Origin: Nageia nagi
Lineage: Eukaryota > Pinophyta
NCBI GenBank assembly: GCA_050084985.1
Contig: JBITNC010000001.1
Span: 143,406,001-143,470,000 of the forward strand
Direction of reading: 5' to 3'
DNA length: 64,000 nucleotides
Both the position numbers and the translations under genes were made by a program. The notes below the pieces were generated by a model that was given only the letters and a program-made list of their open reading frames with translations, searched no databases and was not told where the DNA came from. Below, piece by piece: positions 34,310-46,672 of the stretch. Each line of letters opens with the position of its first letter. The stretch's first letter is position 1.

Positions 34310-36720
34310 TTTTTTTAGTTCTATGCATATAAGAATTAATCTAGCTTGTACAAAGCTACTATATGTTCAAATTTAGCTGATCTTCAAAGAGGTTATTTTT
34401 ATTTGAAACATTTTGGCATGCCTTATGGGATAGATAGCATGGATAGAGGAATGTTAAGTGGCCTTTGTTCAAAGTAAAAAATACCTTACATTTCCTCCTA
34501 TTTTGATTCCACCAAATCCTTCATGTCTATTTCACTTATATATTACTATTATTGATGTTGATATTGGTAGCATGTTGGTACAAAAAAATGATATGAATAA
34601 AGAACAAGCCATATACTACATAAGTTGCACCCTTATTAATTATTAGATTCAATATATACACATTTAAAAGTTATGCCTTGTATTAATTTTGCAACATATA
34701 AATTGAGACATTACATGTTAAATCATAAAACATATGTTGTTGCTAGAAATGATCCATTAAGATACATGATGAGAAATGCCTACAATAATTCAAGAATATA
34801 TAAATGGATCATGCTCCTAACTGAATATGAACATGAATTCATAAATTAAAAATAAATTAAAGATCAAGTAATTATTGATCAACTTTCTGAAGCTCCACTT
34901 AATGATTCTCAACCTTTGTCACTTAATTTTCCTTATGACTCTAACTTTATATTGCTCAAAGATTAAGAATTTGTTGATATTAAAGATGGTATTCACATTA
35001 GCATTTACTTTGTTGGATCTAAATGTGAATAAGAGGATGGTGATAGCATTGTTTTTATCACACCTCAAGAAGCACATATCCCTTTATCCTTTAAAGTAAA
35101 GTTCCCTTGCACTAATAACATGGCAAAATATGAAGCCCTTATCCTTGGTCTACAAACTATAATCAAATTGAACTTTAAGAAAATTAAAATCATTGATGAT
35201 TCACAACTTATTGATAATCAAGTTCTTGTTATTTATCAATACCATAGTGATATTTTAAATAAATATAAACTTGTTGTTTACAAATTCCTTTTTTAATTTG
35301 ATAAGTATACTATTGAATCTTCTCTAATATCCACCAATAGATTTGTAGATACTATGTGTTCAATAGGTTCTCCTATTCCATCACCAGATAATTGAGATCA
35401 AATTATTGTTGACATCACTACATTACATGATCTATCCTACATTTTTGGTCCCATAATTAATCAAATTGAGGTTGATAATGCTAATCCTATGTATACACTT
35501 GTGAAATATTTTCTCAAACTTGGTATTAGTCCTTAATACACAACTAAAATAGAAAGAAAAAATTTCAAAATAAAAATATATCAAAAATACATTATTGGGG
35601 GACATACTTTATAAACATAGATATGAAGGAATTATTTTGAGATGCTTAGAACCTAATGAAATTCTCCTTGCAATTTCTTAAGCTCATGATGGTAGACCTA
35701 GAGGCCATTTTACTAGCATGGTTATTGCAAAATGTTTGTTAAGAATGGAAAATGTTTGGCCTACTTTTCAAAAGGATTGTATTAAATATGTTAAAAAGTT
35801 ATATTAAATATCAACAATTTGTAAACCTTATATACCTTTATTCTCAATATTTAAAACCCATTGCTTCAATTTGACCCTTTTTCTCAATGGGGTCTAGATA
35901 TTGTTGGTCAACTTTATCCTAATTCTTCATAAGGAAATAAATTCATTATTATTGCTACTGAATATTTTAGAAAATGGGTAGAATCCATGTCCCTAATTGA
36001 AATAAAAGTAACAAAAATTGTTGAATTTATTATATGTCATTTTGGGATTCCTTCTAAATTGATTACATATAATGGTATCCCTTTCAAAAACAAAGATGGT
36101 GTGAAAATATAATTTTCAATTAAATTTTTCTACACCTTATTATCCATATCAAATGGATAAACAAAAGCATTCAATAAAATAATTATCAAAGCTATTCAAA
36201 AATTTGTTGGAAATTCACAAAGAGATTGACCTACCAAAATTCCCTTGGGTGTACAAAACAAATATTTGGACACCTATAAGAGCAACCCCTTTTTATTCAT
36301 TTATGATGTTTTTCCACTTGAACTTGAACTTGAACTTTTGTCACTTTGTATTTCATTTCAAGAATTCATTAATGATAATACATATAGAGAAAATAGATTA
36401 ACCCAACTTGATGTCTTTGATAAAAGATGCATAAGTGCCCTTCAACATTTAAAAATTTATCAAGAACACATTAAAAGTGCTTATACTAAAAGGGTATATT
36501 ATCATGAATTTGAAGTTGGTGACCTTGTATTTAAATAAAATAAAGAAATAACAAGTCAAACTCATTCTAAAACAAGAAAATTTGCACCTAATTGAATGGG
36601 GCCATACATTTTCATAAGTAAATTCAGTTCATGAGTATGTAAATTTAAAACCTTAGAAGATGTTGAAGAACTTGAACTAATTAATATCATTTAGCTTAAA
36701 CCCTTCTACACCTAGACACA
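34310..36720 (+). pseudogene. E4: gypsy RNase H, second RNase H and integrase remnant
   Basis: Plus-strand order: WIEEC, VAFVQSKKYLTFPPILIPP, GSMLVQKNDMNKEQAIYYIS (RNase H, 34.4-34.65 kb); then NNMAKYEALILGLQTI and IIDDSQLIDNQV (second RNase H, about 35.1-35.3 kb); then integrase core SQWGLDIVGQLYPNSS, GNKFIIIATEYFRKWVESMS, and LITYNGIPFKNK (TDNG with Asp changed to Tyr) and TKAFNKII (family QAEAFNK, catalytic Glu changed to Lys). The C-terminal part reads YYHEFEVGDLVFK and RKFAPN..GPYIF, ending with LKPFYT. Here the second RNase H follows the first, the standard Tat order, unlike E1. No LTR is recognised on either side. Confidence 0.85.
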
Positions 36721-36729
36721 ATCAGCAAC

Positions 36730-37600
36730 ATCAAAATATTTTAAAAATAAAAAAATAAAAAAAAGTAAAAATACTAAAAACAAACATAGAAAATATAAAA
36801 TACAAAAATAAAATATTGTATTTATCATATCTTTATCATCAATCAATTATCCCTTGGCTTATATTAGCATTTACTACTAGAAAACCCCTTATTTGTGTTA
36901 TCTTTTACATCCAAATGTAGTGTATTTGTTTTTATGTCTTCCACTCAAAACTAATGTAAATTTATATGCAATTAGTATAACAAAATTTGTGTTTGATTTT
37001 GCATCTTTTTTTGTCAAATTTTACATCTTTTTTTCTTTTTATATCTTTAGGTGTCTTTTTTTCATTCAAACGCATAATTTTGCATCTATTTTTGCTTTTT
37101 TTATGTCATTTGAGGTCTTTTTTTATATCATTTAGTATCTTCTTTTGCATTATTTGGTATCTTATTTTTCATCAATTTTTGCATCTAGTTACATCTAATT
37201 TCACATCCTTAGTGATCATTTTTTTCATCAATCTTTTAAGAAATTTTAAAACAAATTCTTTTTAAAAAATTAAAATAATTTAATAATTAAATTAAATTAT
37301 AATTATATATCAAAATATATACATAAAAAATAATAATATATGCAAAAAATATGCTAAAAATACTTCAAAATATGCCAAAAATACTTTAAAATTCACCAAA
37401 AATATGCAAACATACACCAAAAATAATTATATATATATAAAAAATGATATCATATGTTTTAAAAAAATTATAACATCCACATCAAAATATATATGTCAAA
37501 ATATGCCAAAATGATATACATATATATATGCCTGAATGATATACATATGCATCTATATTGTTACATCCACATCATACAATATGTCAAAATGATACAATGG
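36730..37600. repeat. A/T-rich degenerate repeats
   Basis: 36,737-36,830 is A-rich. 36,985-37,220 repeats T-rich words of the kind 'ttttgcatctttttttg' and 'tttacatctttttttc' at irregular 20-35 bp spacing. 37,330-37,600 repeats 'atatgccaaaaatac' and 'atgatatacatat' words. No coding sequence supported. Confidence 0.6.
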
Positions 37601-37603
37601 TGT

Positions 37604-38281
37604 TCACATCATGAGTACATAATATCCCTCAACATCAATATCCTCACTAGATGACTCACTACCTAAGCCACTACCTGACTCATGACTTGAGCCACTATTT
37701 GACCCACCAACTGACTTCCTAGCTAACTTACTAGCCAACTCATCACTATCATCATGATCATCATCATCATTTGATCCAAATATATCCTCATAGTTCACAT
37801 CATTTGGTTCTCTTAATGAGTGATCATGATGATTTGTCACCTACAAGTCATGATTCTCTATCTTATCATATGATGCAACCCCTACGATGCACCCACCTAT
37901 ACATAATAAGAAAATAAATATTAGTAAACAATCAAACTTACCAAAAATATGCATCAACTACATTTAATTATTATTCCTTTATTAATTAAAATAATTATAA
38001 TTACTTACACTAGAATTCATCCTACCCCTTAGGGCCTCATAACCACATGTGATGTCAAATTACCATTTGTTATCATCAGGGATCTGATTAAAATCTCTCA
38101 ATTAGAAAAAAATAAAAATTAATTAGTACTGTATTAAAAAATATATCTATACATTTTAAAAAATTAAATATCATTGAAAATCATATGAACTTAATGTACT
38201 TATGAATTGGGCATCCATAAATCTCCCCATTCTACTTCCCACTTGATGCATAATATTGCATCCTAGTTTGACAAGTTGGGA
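37604..38281 (-). pseudogene. Intron-rich gene of unknown family, 3' part (split by E5)
   Basis: Minus strand. The final exon (about 37,900-37,604) runs GGCIVGVASYDKIENHD and VTNHHDHSLREPNDVNYEDI, then the acidic/Ser-rich FGSNDDDDHDDSDELASKLA, and closes with VEGYYVLMM and a TGA. Upstream, exon 38,101-38,010 reads RDFNQIPDDNKW and FDITCGYEALRGRMNSS, followed by a GTAAGT donor. Before that, exon sequence SQLVKLGCNIMHQVGSRMGR and FMDAQFIS reaches the E5 junction at 38,281. The reading continues at 47,806 beyond E5. I do not recognise the family; it may be a host gene or part of a DNA transposon. A few in-frame stops show decay. Confidence 0.6.
38277..38281. repeat. Target-site duplication of E5, left copy (TGGGA)
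   Basis: TGGGA before the E5 LTR start is repeated exactly at 47,806-47,810. Confidence 0.9.
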
Positions 38282-39076
38282 TGTTTATATGTGTTTTGGT
38301 ATACCTACAATTACCTCTAAATGACCTAAAAGCACATATACATTTAGTTGTATGATAAACCTAAGTTACTTAACTCAAATAAACATACATGAATAAGGGA
38401 ATTAAATACTTCAATAGTAAAGTAACAAAATTACAAATGATGTCAAGATATAAAATACAACTACACATACTAAAGAGAAATGAATCAACTAAAATATAAA
38501 TATATATTTATTTTTACCTATGTTGAGATCAATGATATTATGGAAAAACTTATCAAGTAGTAGTGATCTTCTTGTATGAAACCCCAAGGAAAAATGTAGA
38601 AGAAACACCAGTGCAGGTTCTAGTATTAGAGACCTTAGCATGGGCACTAACAATCCTAAAGAATGAGGTTTACGAATAGGAATTGATGAAAGCAAAAAAT
38701 ATGATAAGTTGAATTGATCATATGATCATGAATGTGGATAATATATATTCACTCAAGTTACAAAAATATTTTAATCTTATAAGCAATATTTAGAAACACC
38801 CAAGTGTAGGGTACTTAATATCGAGATGTAATCTTGGCATGCTTTCCCTAGAGTAGAGATACTTACATTTGTATTAGACATGATTTACCATTTTACCCCT
38901 TGTGTGAAGGTAGTATCCCACCTAATATACTTAACATAAAACATAAAAATATGATTTGAGAAATATATGATAATAATGTAAAATATGATTAAAATGTGAC
39001 TAAATGTGATTAAGACATGTATGTAAGCTACACCTAAGTGGGACCATGTTAATAGGACCACTTTTAGGTGTCAATA
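38282..39076 (-). repeat. E5 3' LTR
   Basis: TGTTTATATGTG...GGTGTCAATA, 795 bp. The 5' LTR is longer only because of an internal duplication. Confidence 0.88.
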
Positions 39077-39092
39077 GATGCCCTCTTTTGTA
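39077..39092 (-). promoter_or_regulatory. E5 polypurine tract
   Basis: Minus strand ACAAAAGAGGGCATC abuts the LTR start. A related tract (AAAAGGGGCATC) precedes the LTR at 6,893. Confidence 0.75.
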
Positions 39093-39099
39093 AGTATAA

Positions 39100-40540
39100 T
39101 GAAATTAAATATTGAAATAACATTATTCTTGCAAAGAAAGTATAGGTAAAGAGATGAAACATTTCATACTTCCCTAGTTTAGCTATTTGGATCATCAAAG
39201 ATTTGATGTATATTATCCCATCTTTTCCTTGGTTGTGAGATGTAATGGCTTACATGTAGTAGAATCAACCAACAGTAAAGAATGAAACCTAAAAATGAGA
39301 TCTAAACACTACCAATAACATATATGATTATTAATTCATAAAATATATAGTAGTGAATATTAAGAGAGAACATCATTTCATTTCATTAAATGATATATCA
39401 ATAATGGAGCAAGGATGAAATAAATAAAATATGCATACATTGTCTTGAGAATACTAAATACAAGAATACTCAATGTTTCATTATTATATGCATACATAAT
39501 TGAATCATGATAAAGGTATGTTCACATTATTATGAGTTACATTCCCCAATCCTAGATAGAACACATGCAATCATAACCATATATATTAACATCATCATGA
39601 GGTACATGCCTCATTCCTAGATGCAATATATGAATTAGAAATAACAATATGATGATGGTTAGTTAAGACCCAACTAAAAAAGGTGACTCAAAGATATGGT
39701 TGGTTTGAATATTTTCCAATCATGTTATGTGATATGTCATTCATCATCATGAGGTACATGCCCCCTTATTATATATTGATATGAGATATAGTCATCATCA
39801 TGAGGTAGCCTCATTCTTAGATGTGAGTAATAGTGATGGTTAGTTGAGATCCAACCAATAAAGGTGACTTAGTGATGATTGGTTTGAATATTTACCAATC
39901 ATGTAGGTGACTAAAACAATATAGAGATAAGGTTTAGGATACTCCTTGTGACTTACCTACTATGTGATTGTGCTATGATTTGACCTAATTAATACATTTG
40001 TAAGTTAGTGTTCACACTAGCTTCAACATACACCCTAGTGATTTTGCAACATATGGTTTTATTGTGGAAGTTACATTTTGTAGCATAGTACATGATTCTA
40101 AAAAATATGTTTTCATACCTAATATCACCTAATAAAGTTCTTGTTTTTATGATGAATGGCTTGGATCCAAGAACAAACAAGCAAGAAATAAATCCTTCTT
40201 CAATTGGATATCCATTCTTGTTTGTAAAAATGTTATTCTACAAAATATGTTATCCCTAGATTGAATTTAGACCACATGTAGCTGGAGGATTTATTATTTT
40301 TGAACTAATATTATGAATATTTAGGTATCACATGCATTGGTATCTAGTGTAGGTGCTGAGGTGAGTGCGAATGCAAAGATCCATTATGATTTTAGGTGCA
40401 ATATTTTTTGGCACTTGGCTTGAATGATTTAAGAGGTAGGAAAATCATATTTTAGGGACATGAGATGCAATATATGGTCATTAATTAGTGCTTACCTCAT
40501 TTAATGTATCCTATTTTGGTTTTAAATAGTTTAGATAGTG
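39100..40540. other. E5 3' internal region, non-coding
   Basis: Matches 6,060-6,892 in reverse complement, which marks it as a conserved 3' part of the LTR family. Short frames here are not supported. Confidence 0.6.
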
Positions 40541-42725
40541 AGTTATTTGTCACTTTCACTATTTGAGATGTGAGCTCTGGTCCTAGAGGAGTCGAGTGAG
40601 ATTGCTTAGGTGAATTGGAGCTTTTTATGTGATTAGTATTAAAAGGTAGGTGATTAAGTTTACCAATTATGTTAATTTGATATAATTTTATGTATTTTTA
40701 TTAGAGTTTTAAGTCAATTTAGCATGTTGGGATGAAAATTACTAAGTAAAACTAATACGTACCTTATCCTTTTATGCTTGTAGTATCGCTAGTTTCTTAT
40801 GGAGCCTGAGCCTATGTCTTGGAGTTAAAAGAAATGCTTGGTTATGAAGGATAAGCTCATAAAGGAGGAGATGTGTATGCTATAGTGTGTTAGTATGGGA
40901 TGGATTCTCCATGACTCATATGTTTGAGTAGATAAGGAGATACTCATGACCATTATAGAGAGGTGGTATGAAATGATCAACACTTTTCATCTTCCTATTG
41001 GGGATATTACCATCATTGTAGAGGATATTCATAGGATTTTATAGGTTCCTATGAAGAAAAGACCCATATTATTTGATAAGGGGATGATAGATGACCAGTG
41101 TAGATAATCAATTAATTATCTTACAATGTTTCAAGAGTAGCATGAGGGGAAGAAAGGTGCCTTCCTTCCTCATGATTTTAGGAGCAAAATTAAGAGATAA
41201 TAGATGGGTGCAACTTGTTATGGATGTATGTATTAATATAATTATGTATTTAGATAAACATCATGAAGTGTTCCCACTTGGGTTGATACAGGTGGTCTAT
41301 GAGATGATGCAGGGTCATCATTATGCATGGGCACCTTATATTATTACTCAAATCTACCATAACTTGTATAACTTTATGACAGTGCAAAAGAGTGGTAAGA
41401 GGGTGGCATACTCATTTATGCTACAATGTTGGGATTATGAGCACATTGCTATGGTGAGACTTATTAAGCTTTTTGCACATGGTATACATCATGATAATCC
41501 ATGATGGTATTGATGGACCAAGCATGGGAAGATTACATAGGTCAATAAGACCATGGAAGCCTATAGTGATAAATGGCTTGATGGGTGGTAAGTAGCTTAC
41601 TTTGCATGGTTTATTTTTATATTATTTTATTGGTTTTACAAAGGATGACTAATTCATGACTTTGGTTTGGTAGGTGATGTGATCTATAGACCCTATGTGG
41701 CCACACCTTATTAGCCAAATGAGCCAAGGGGAGAATTAGACTAGAAATGTACATTGTGTTATTTACAAACATGAAAAATCTTTGTGGAACCCTATAGGCC
41801 TGAGACAATCATTAGATAGTTTGGTCAAAGGCAAGGTATTCAATCAAAATGCAAGATTTTTATTAGGATAGGTAGATATAGGGAACATGACTCTAACTTG
41901 TATGAGACTCCTCCCAAATGGTGGAGGAATGGATGCCTCCCCAATACTTTGTATTGAGGAGTAAATCAAATAATGAGGACAATTAGGAACATGATGACCC
42001 TTATTTTAAGTAGACTTACTTAATATGGTGTGCCATAGTGAGGCTTGATCCACTTAGTTTGTATGGGCTAGGGTGGCTAGTGGATGCTACTAAAGGAGAA
42101 GTGGAAGAAGATGAAGATCCAAAAGAAGAAGAAGATAATGGGATTAAGGAGGAGACACTACATCATGGTAAGAAGGGAGGTTGGGATATTTCCATTACAA
42201 TCCCTATTACAAAGATCCAATAATAGCTTAAGAATGAGATTAGTGAGTATATAGATTTTTGTACCTACAAGTTAGCTTATATACAATAATAATAATATTA
42301 CTAACATACCTTGTTTTGGTTTCGTAGATTAAACTAAATTAGACTTGGATTTAGAGAAGGTGGTAAGGCTATAGGTGAAGACCCTAGCTAGCATGAGGGA
42401 GGAGAGTATCACAAAGTATTAGGAGCTAGAGGAATTGAAGAAGCACTTAGAGGCATTGGAGCAAAGGATAGAGATATTGTGCAAAATACACCAAGATTTG
42501 TACAATCAAAGCTTCCTAGGGATGATGGATCATGTTTTAGAGAACAATAAGAAGATAAATGATCTCTTGGGTGAGAAAGGGCACTTATAAGTACAACTAA
42601 TGGTATTTGAGGAGTAATTTTGGTTGAAGAAGCCAATTCTTAGCAAGATAACCTTAAATTTCAAGAGTTTTAGGAGTGCTAGGAGTCATCATGGTACCAC
42701 TAGTAGTGTTAGCATAGAAAATTAA
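40540..42725 (+). pseudogene. Plant mobile domain (PMD) gene, antisense within E5
   Basis: Plus strand, opposite to gag. IIERWYEMINTFHLPIGDIT followed by VEDIHRIL and VPMKKRPIL is a clear PMD signature (families read 'RW..eTnTFHLp.GEmTvTLeDv..l.glp..G'). A second block, 41,220-41,504, reads MYLDKHHEVFPLGLIQVVYE, HHYAWAPYIITQIYHNLYNF and LQCWDYEHIAM, matching the PMD C-terminal half. An acidic tract (EEDEDPKEEED) lies near 42,095. An intron (AAG|GTTAGC near 42,270 to a TTTCGTAG near 42,330) leads to a coiled-coil last exon (ELEELKKHLEALEQRIEIL) ending at TAA 42,723-42,725. Broken by about two frameshifts and several TAG codons. Better preserved than the E2 copy. Confidence 0.88.
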
Positions 42726-43800
42726 CTTGTTGCATGGTCGACGAGATGTATGGTTGGAAAATAAAAACATACTACTTCATTTTAGAAATTGAAATATATA
42801 TATTATGATCTATTTATGATATGTATTCATGAAGTGTCTATGGAATGAATGATTTAATATTTATAATTGCTTTTAAATATGTCCAAGCATAACATTTGTG
42901 TGGTTAATGAGAAATAAACACATGTGATTATTAGGAAATGACTTGGATGGCATAGAAAAGGTATTGGGGATATTGAATATATGTAACAATTATAAATTAA
43001 ACCTAGTGTGAGAACTGGTATTTTTAACAAATCATGGTATCTAGGTGTGGTATGGTAGGTCAAGGTAACATGGAGGTATGGCATTTCATTATTTGGAGAT
43101 GAGATATCAAAATTTCTACATGGTTGTAGGTAAGGGAATATGAGTGTGAATATGGTCCTATGTATACAAAATCCATGTAAAGGATATATACAAAACAAAA
43201 ATATATTCAAGGCACTAGGAAGGGTATTTGAAAGTGAAATTTTTTTTATTATACATGAAACATGCTAAGAAACCCAACATAGATACTAGTGTAGTAGATA
43301 GAAAATAGAGCTGGGAATAACCTCTCCAATACCAAATTGATCCTCTAGGAAAGTAGAAACAAGAATGGATGAAAAAAGGTTAAGCAACTAAATATGACTC
43401 TAAATGAAAAAAATTTCAAGCTAAATTGAGCCAAGTTTTTCTTATTAAGTGATGAAAAATTAACATAGGGCATAGGGTATATCCTTTAATAGGAATGGAT
43501 GACTTGAATAAATTACTAGTTTTCTAAGATTTTGTATGAACATCAATGTGAACATTGAGGTTAGCACCCACATGGAGCTACAAAATGGTATGGGGTGTAA
43601 CGTTTAGTGACTAATGAATGCCCCTAGTATGGTGGAGATGAAAAATTAGTGAATTGCATCCTAACATGCAGGCAAGGATCTATAGAAAATTTGATCACAA
43701 AACCAAAATAGAGACACCTATATTGTCATATATATGTAAAACAAATATAAATGAATAGAGTAAGAAAAATAATGTGTACCTTTATACCAAGGTGGAGGAA
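42726..43800. other. E5 spacer between convergent PMD and gag ends
   Basis: AT-rich, no motif recognised. The 118-codon minus-strand frame at 43,210-42,854 shows no domain I know and is probably chance. Confidence 0.5.
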
Positions 43801-46317
43801 GAGTACTCACAAACTTGATGCTTGTGTTTGATGACTTTTGTTTGATGAAATTTAGAAATTTTTTGTTGAATATACCCATAGTCTTGTTATTTTCATGTTG
43901 AGGATCTCTTAATGGCTTTGGTTGATCATATAAATTTAGCCTAGGAAAAGCAACCTTCTTTTGATCAATTAGGTCCTAAATCTTACTGAGCAATGCAATA
44001 CAATACTTTGTTGCATAGTCTTGTTGTTGATGTTATTCCTAAAACTCATCTAATTTGTATTCCTTTGGTACCCCTCCTAGAAACAATGGTTGAGTTGTAG
44101 GCTTAGGTGATGGAACTAATAAATTATGTTTGATCAAAGATATTATGACCTCCTTGATATAATCATAAATATGTTTAAATTTCTATCTAAGGAATTTTTG
44201 TCATTTTGTGTAAACTATTGTTTCTTCTTTTACAATTTTATGAACTTATATTGCTCGTATTACAAGTTGTTGTACCTTTTCCACTTTGATGACTATTGGT
44301 GATTCATAATAATATTCATTTTTTATTCTAATGGGGTTATTTATCTCATTTTTACTTTAACTCTTGCTTTCAATATCCATATTTGATGTGAAATTACTCT
44401 TTTTCTAATAATGCTTGTAAAAATGCATCAAGAGACAACTTACAATAACTGAAACATTCTATGATATATTTTGGTTAGAGTGCCTCTAAAAAGGCCTTGA
44501 TCTTCATATCATCATTCATGCAAACTTGAATAGCCTTTTTAATCCAAAATATGATAAATTTATTGATAGAATTTCCCTCTCTCTCTGTCTCTCTTAACTT
44601 CAACAAGTCATTGAATGTAAACTTCTTTGCAATATGAAGTTGGAAATAATTGCAAAAGTTAAATTTTTAACTATATAAAGCTAGTAATGCTACCATGTGG
44701 CAATTTGTTGAACCATTATGAAGCTTCTCCTTTAAAAAAAAAGGGAATAATTTTGCATGTAAATCCTCATCTAAAGTGATTAAAGATATTTCATTAGAAA
44801 AAATGCATTCATGAAGATATAGATGAAGAGTACCATCAAACCTTGTAAACTTCAACTCTTTATTATAAAGTAGTACAATATTTCTAATTTACATGGATAA
44901 AGGGTTGTTGCATTCACTTCTATGAGAATCTAGTCCTTGACACTTGGCAATTATCTTGACTTGTTGTTGCATGCCATAAATTATATCCTAATCGATCATA
45001 GGTACTATAGGATCTAAGGGTGAAGGAAGAATGAATATTGGAATATCTTCCTTTGCATATTCTAGTGGTTGTTTAGATTGTTTTCCTTCTTCAAAGGTAT
45101 GAAATTGTTGTTTAGGATTAAAGATTTTAAAAATTCCTATTTTATCATTCCTATCATAGATGATGTTATGCAATGTAGTTGAGACATACCACTCTCTTTC
45201 ATTATGAGACATAAGTATCATATTTTCTCTATCACATTTAAGAATTTTTTAATGTTTAATGTAATTTTATTCTTGATTTGATATGGGAATGGGCTATATA
45301 GCTTAAGAAAGTAGTTTATATAGTTCTTCCTCTTGCTATTTTCTCTCATTTATGCGAATATCCTAAATTGCCTACTTATTTTTGATATGAAATATTCTTG
45401 TTTTAGTTGTAGATTCATTTTATACTTTGTAAAGTATCCATTTGTAATCTTGGACCCTTTCAAGAATATTTTTATTTCCTAAGGCATGTTTATCAACTAA
45501 GTGCAGAAATTTAGTTACGATCTTGTTATCTCCTTTTGACCAATATGGATGAGGTGTATAAACCTATGCTGAAAGTTTATTAATTTCTTCATATTTTTTT
45601 TTATCATCATGTTCATATTCATCTTCAATAAAGATATTTGTATCATTATCCATGTATTGAACTTGGTCATCCTATCTATTCTATGCACCCTATGTGATAA
45701 GGCCATCAAGCTAGAGTTAAAAGATCAACCCAAGCTTCCTAATGAAGTAAGTCTTGTAATGTAATAGTTAGAGAAAGTATTTCATTGATATTTGTTGATT
45801 AGGTCAATTATATCTTATTGATTTCTTGAGTTGTATCCATCATAAGAACTACAAAAAGAACTAGAGTTGTTATTTCTATCTAAGACTCAACACTCGCACT
45901 AAGGTTAGCATCCACACTAATGTGAGCATTCGCATCAACTTCAAGAAGGATAAATGGCCATACATTTAGCATGGGAGTAAATCTAGTATTAAATAATCCC
46001 AAAACCATATTTTAAGGTGTAAGAATCATATCATGAGAAGGAATATTCTCCTTATACCTATTATGATTCCATAATCTATGTTGTTTTTCCATTTCTTCAT
46101 CTTCAAGTGCATCAACCATATATGCCTTTTCCTCAATTGGTAATCCATTGAGATTATTTATGAATAAATGCTTATTTTCTTTGAAACTCATAACTTTATT
46201 GAATATCTCATCATCACTTAACCTAGAAATGATCTCCTCTTTAGTTGTTAAAAGAGGTTGTTGATTTAGAGAGGTATGATATCTTGTATTATCTAAATTA
46301 ACCCTTTGGTTTACCAT
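43800..46317 (-). pseudogene. E5 gag polyprotein, decayed
   Basis: Start chosen at the Met at 46,317 (MVNQRVNLDNTRYHTSLNQQ), an open frame of 101 codons. A Val/Asn/Ala-rich segment (EVDANAHISVDANLSASVES) lies in a second frame near 45.9 kb. The gag core (44,855-44,520) reads MKFTRFDGTLHLYLHECIF and LFPFFLKEKL, then LHIAKKFTFNDLLKLRETER, comparable with 'kFdGt.dP..Hl..f' and 'lF..sL.g.A..Wy'. The C-terminal zinc-knuckle-like region near 44,050-43,920 reads KLDEFQEQHQQQDYATKYCI (with Q for stop), LIDQKKVAFPRLNLYDQPKP; families have C.FH...GH.te.C..L...I.dLID. Encodes the particle protein; dead through many stops. Confidence 0.75.
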
Positions 46318-46658
46318 ATTAGTTGAACTATTGGAGTTATTTGTAAAGATATCTTGATATGAAGAAATATGAGTAGCTTATTTGGATATCTTACCCTCTA
46401 CATCAGTAGATGGTTTCTTGGTTGAATTCTTTCACTTCACCTTTGAACCACTTTAGATCTACCAATTCTTCTTATTTTTGAAGTCTTTTTAGCTAGAGGG
46501 TTAGTATTAAGATGTGCATTTTTATTGCTAGTAAAAAAATGCCTTAGGAATATAATATCTAAAGAGAACCCTTAATAAGTTTGACATTGATGTAGAATTA
46601 TAAGTTTGAAGGAAATTTTATTCTAACCCTAACTAAGAGAAAGGAAAAGCTATAAATA

Positions 46659-46670
46659 GGTGGGCACCAA
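46659..46670 (-). promoter_or_regulatory. E5 primer-binding site
   Basis: Minus strand TTGGTGCCCACC two bases inside the 5' LTR. It looks like the plant gypsy site TTGGCGCCCACC after one CG-to-TG change. Confidence 0.65.
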
Positions 46671-46672
46671 TA

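Noticed and set aside
36893-37265. Overlapping plus-strand Phe-rich ORFs
   Set aside because: They come from T-rich degenerate repeats.
40540-42725. A host MAIN/MAIL-like PMD gene
   Set aside because: It lies between two LTRs that share one target duplication, and a similar arrangement occurs in E2; it belongs to the element.
42854-43210. 118-codon minus-strand ORF in E5
   Set aside because: No motif, and it lies in the spacer between gag and PMD; considered chance in AT-rich DNA.
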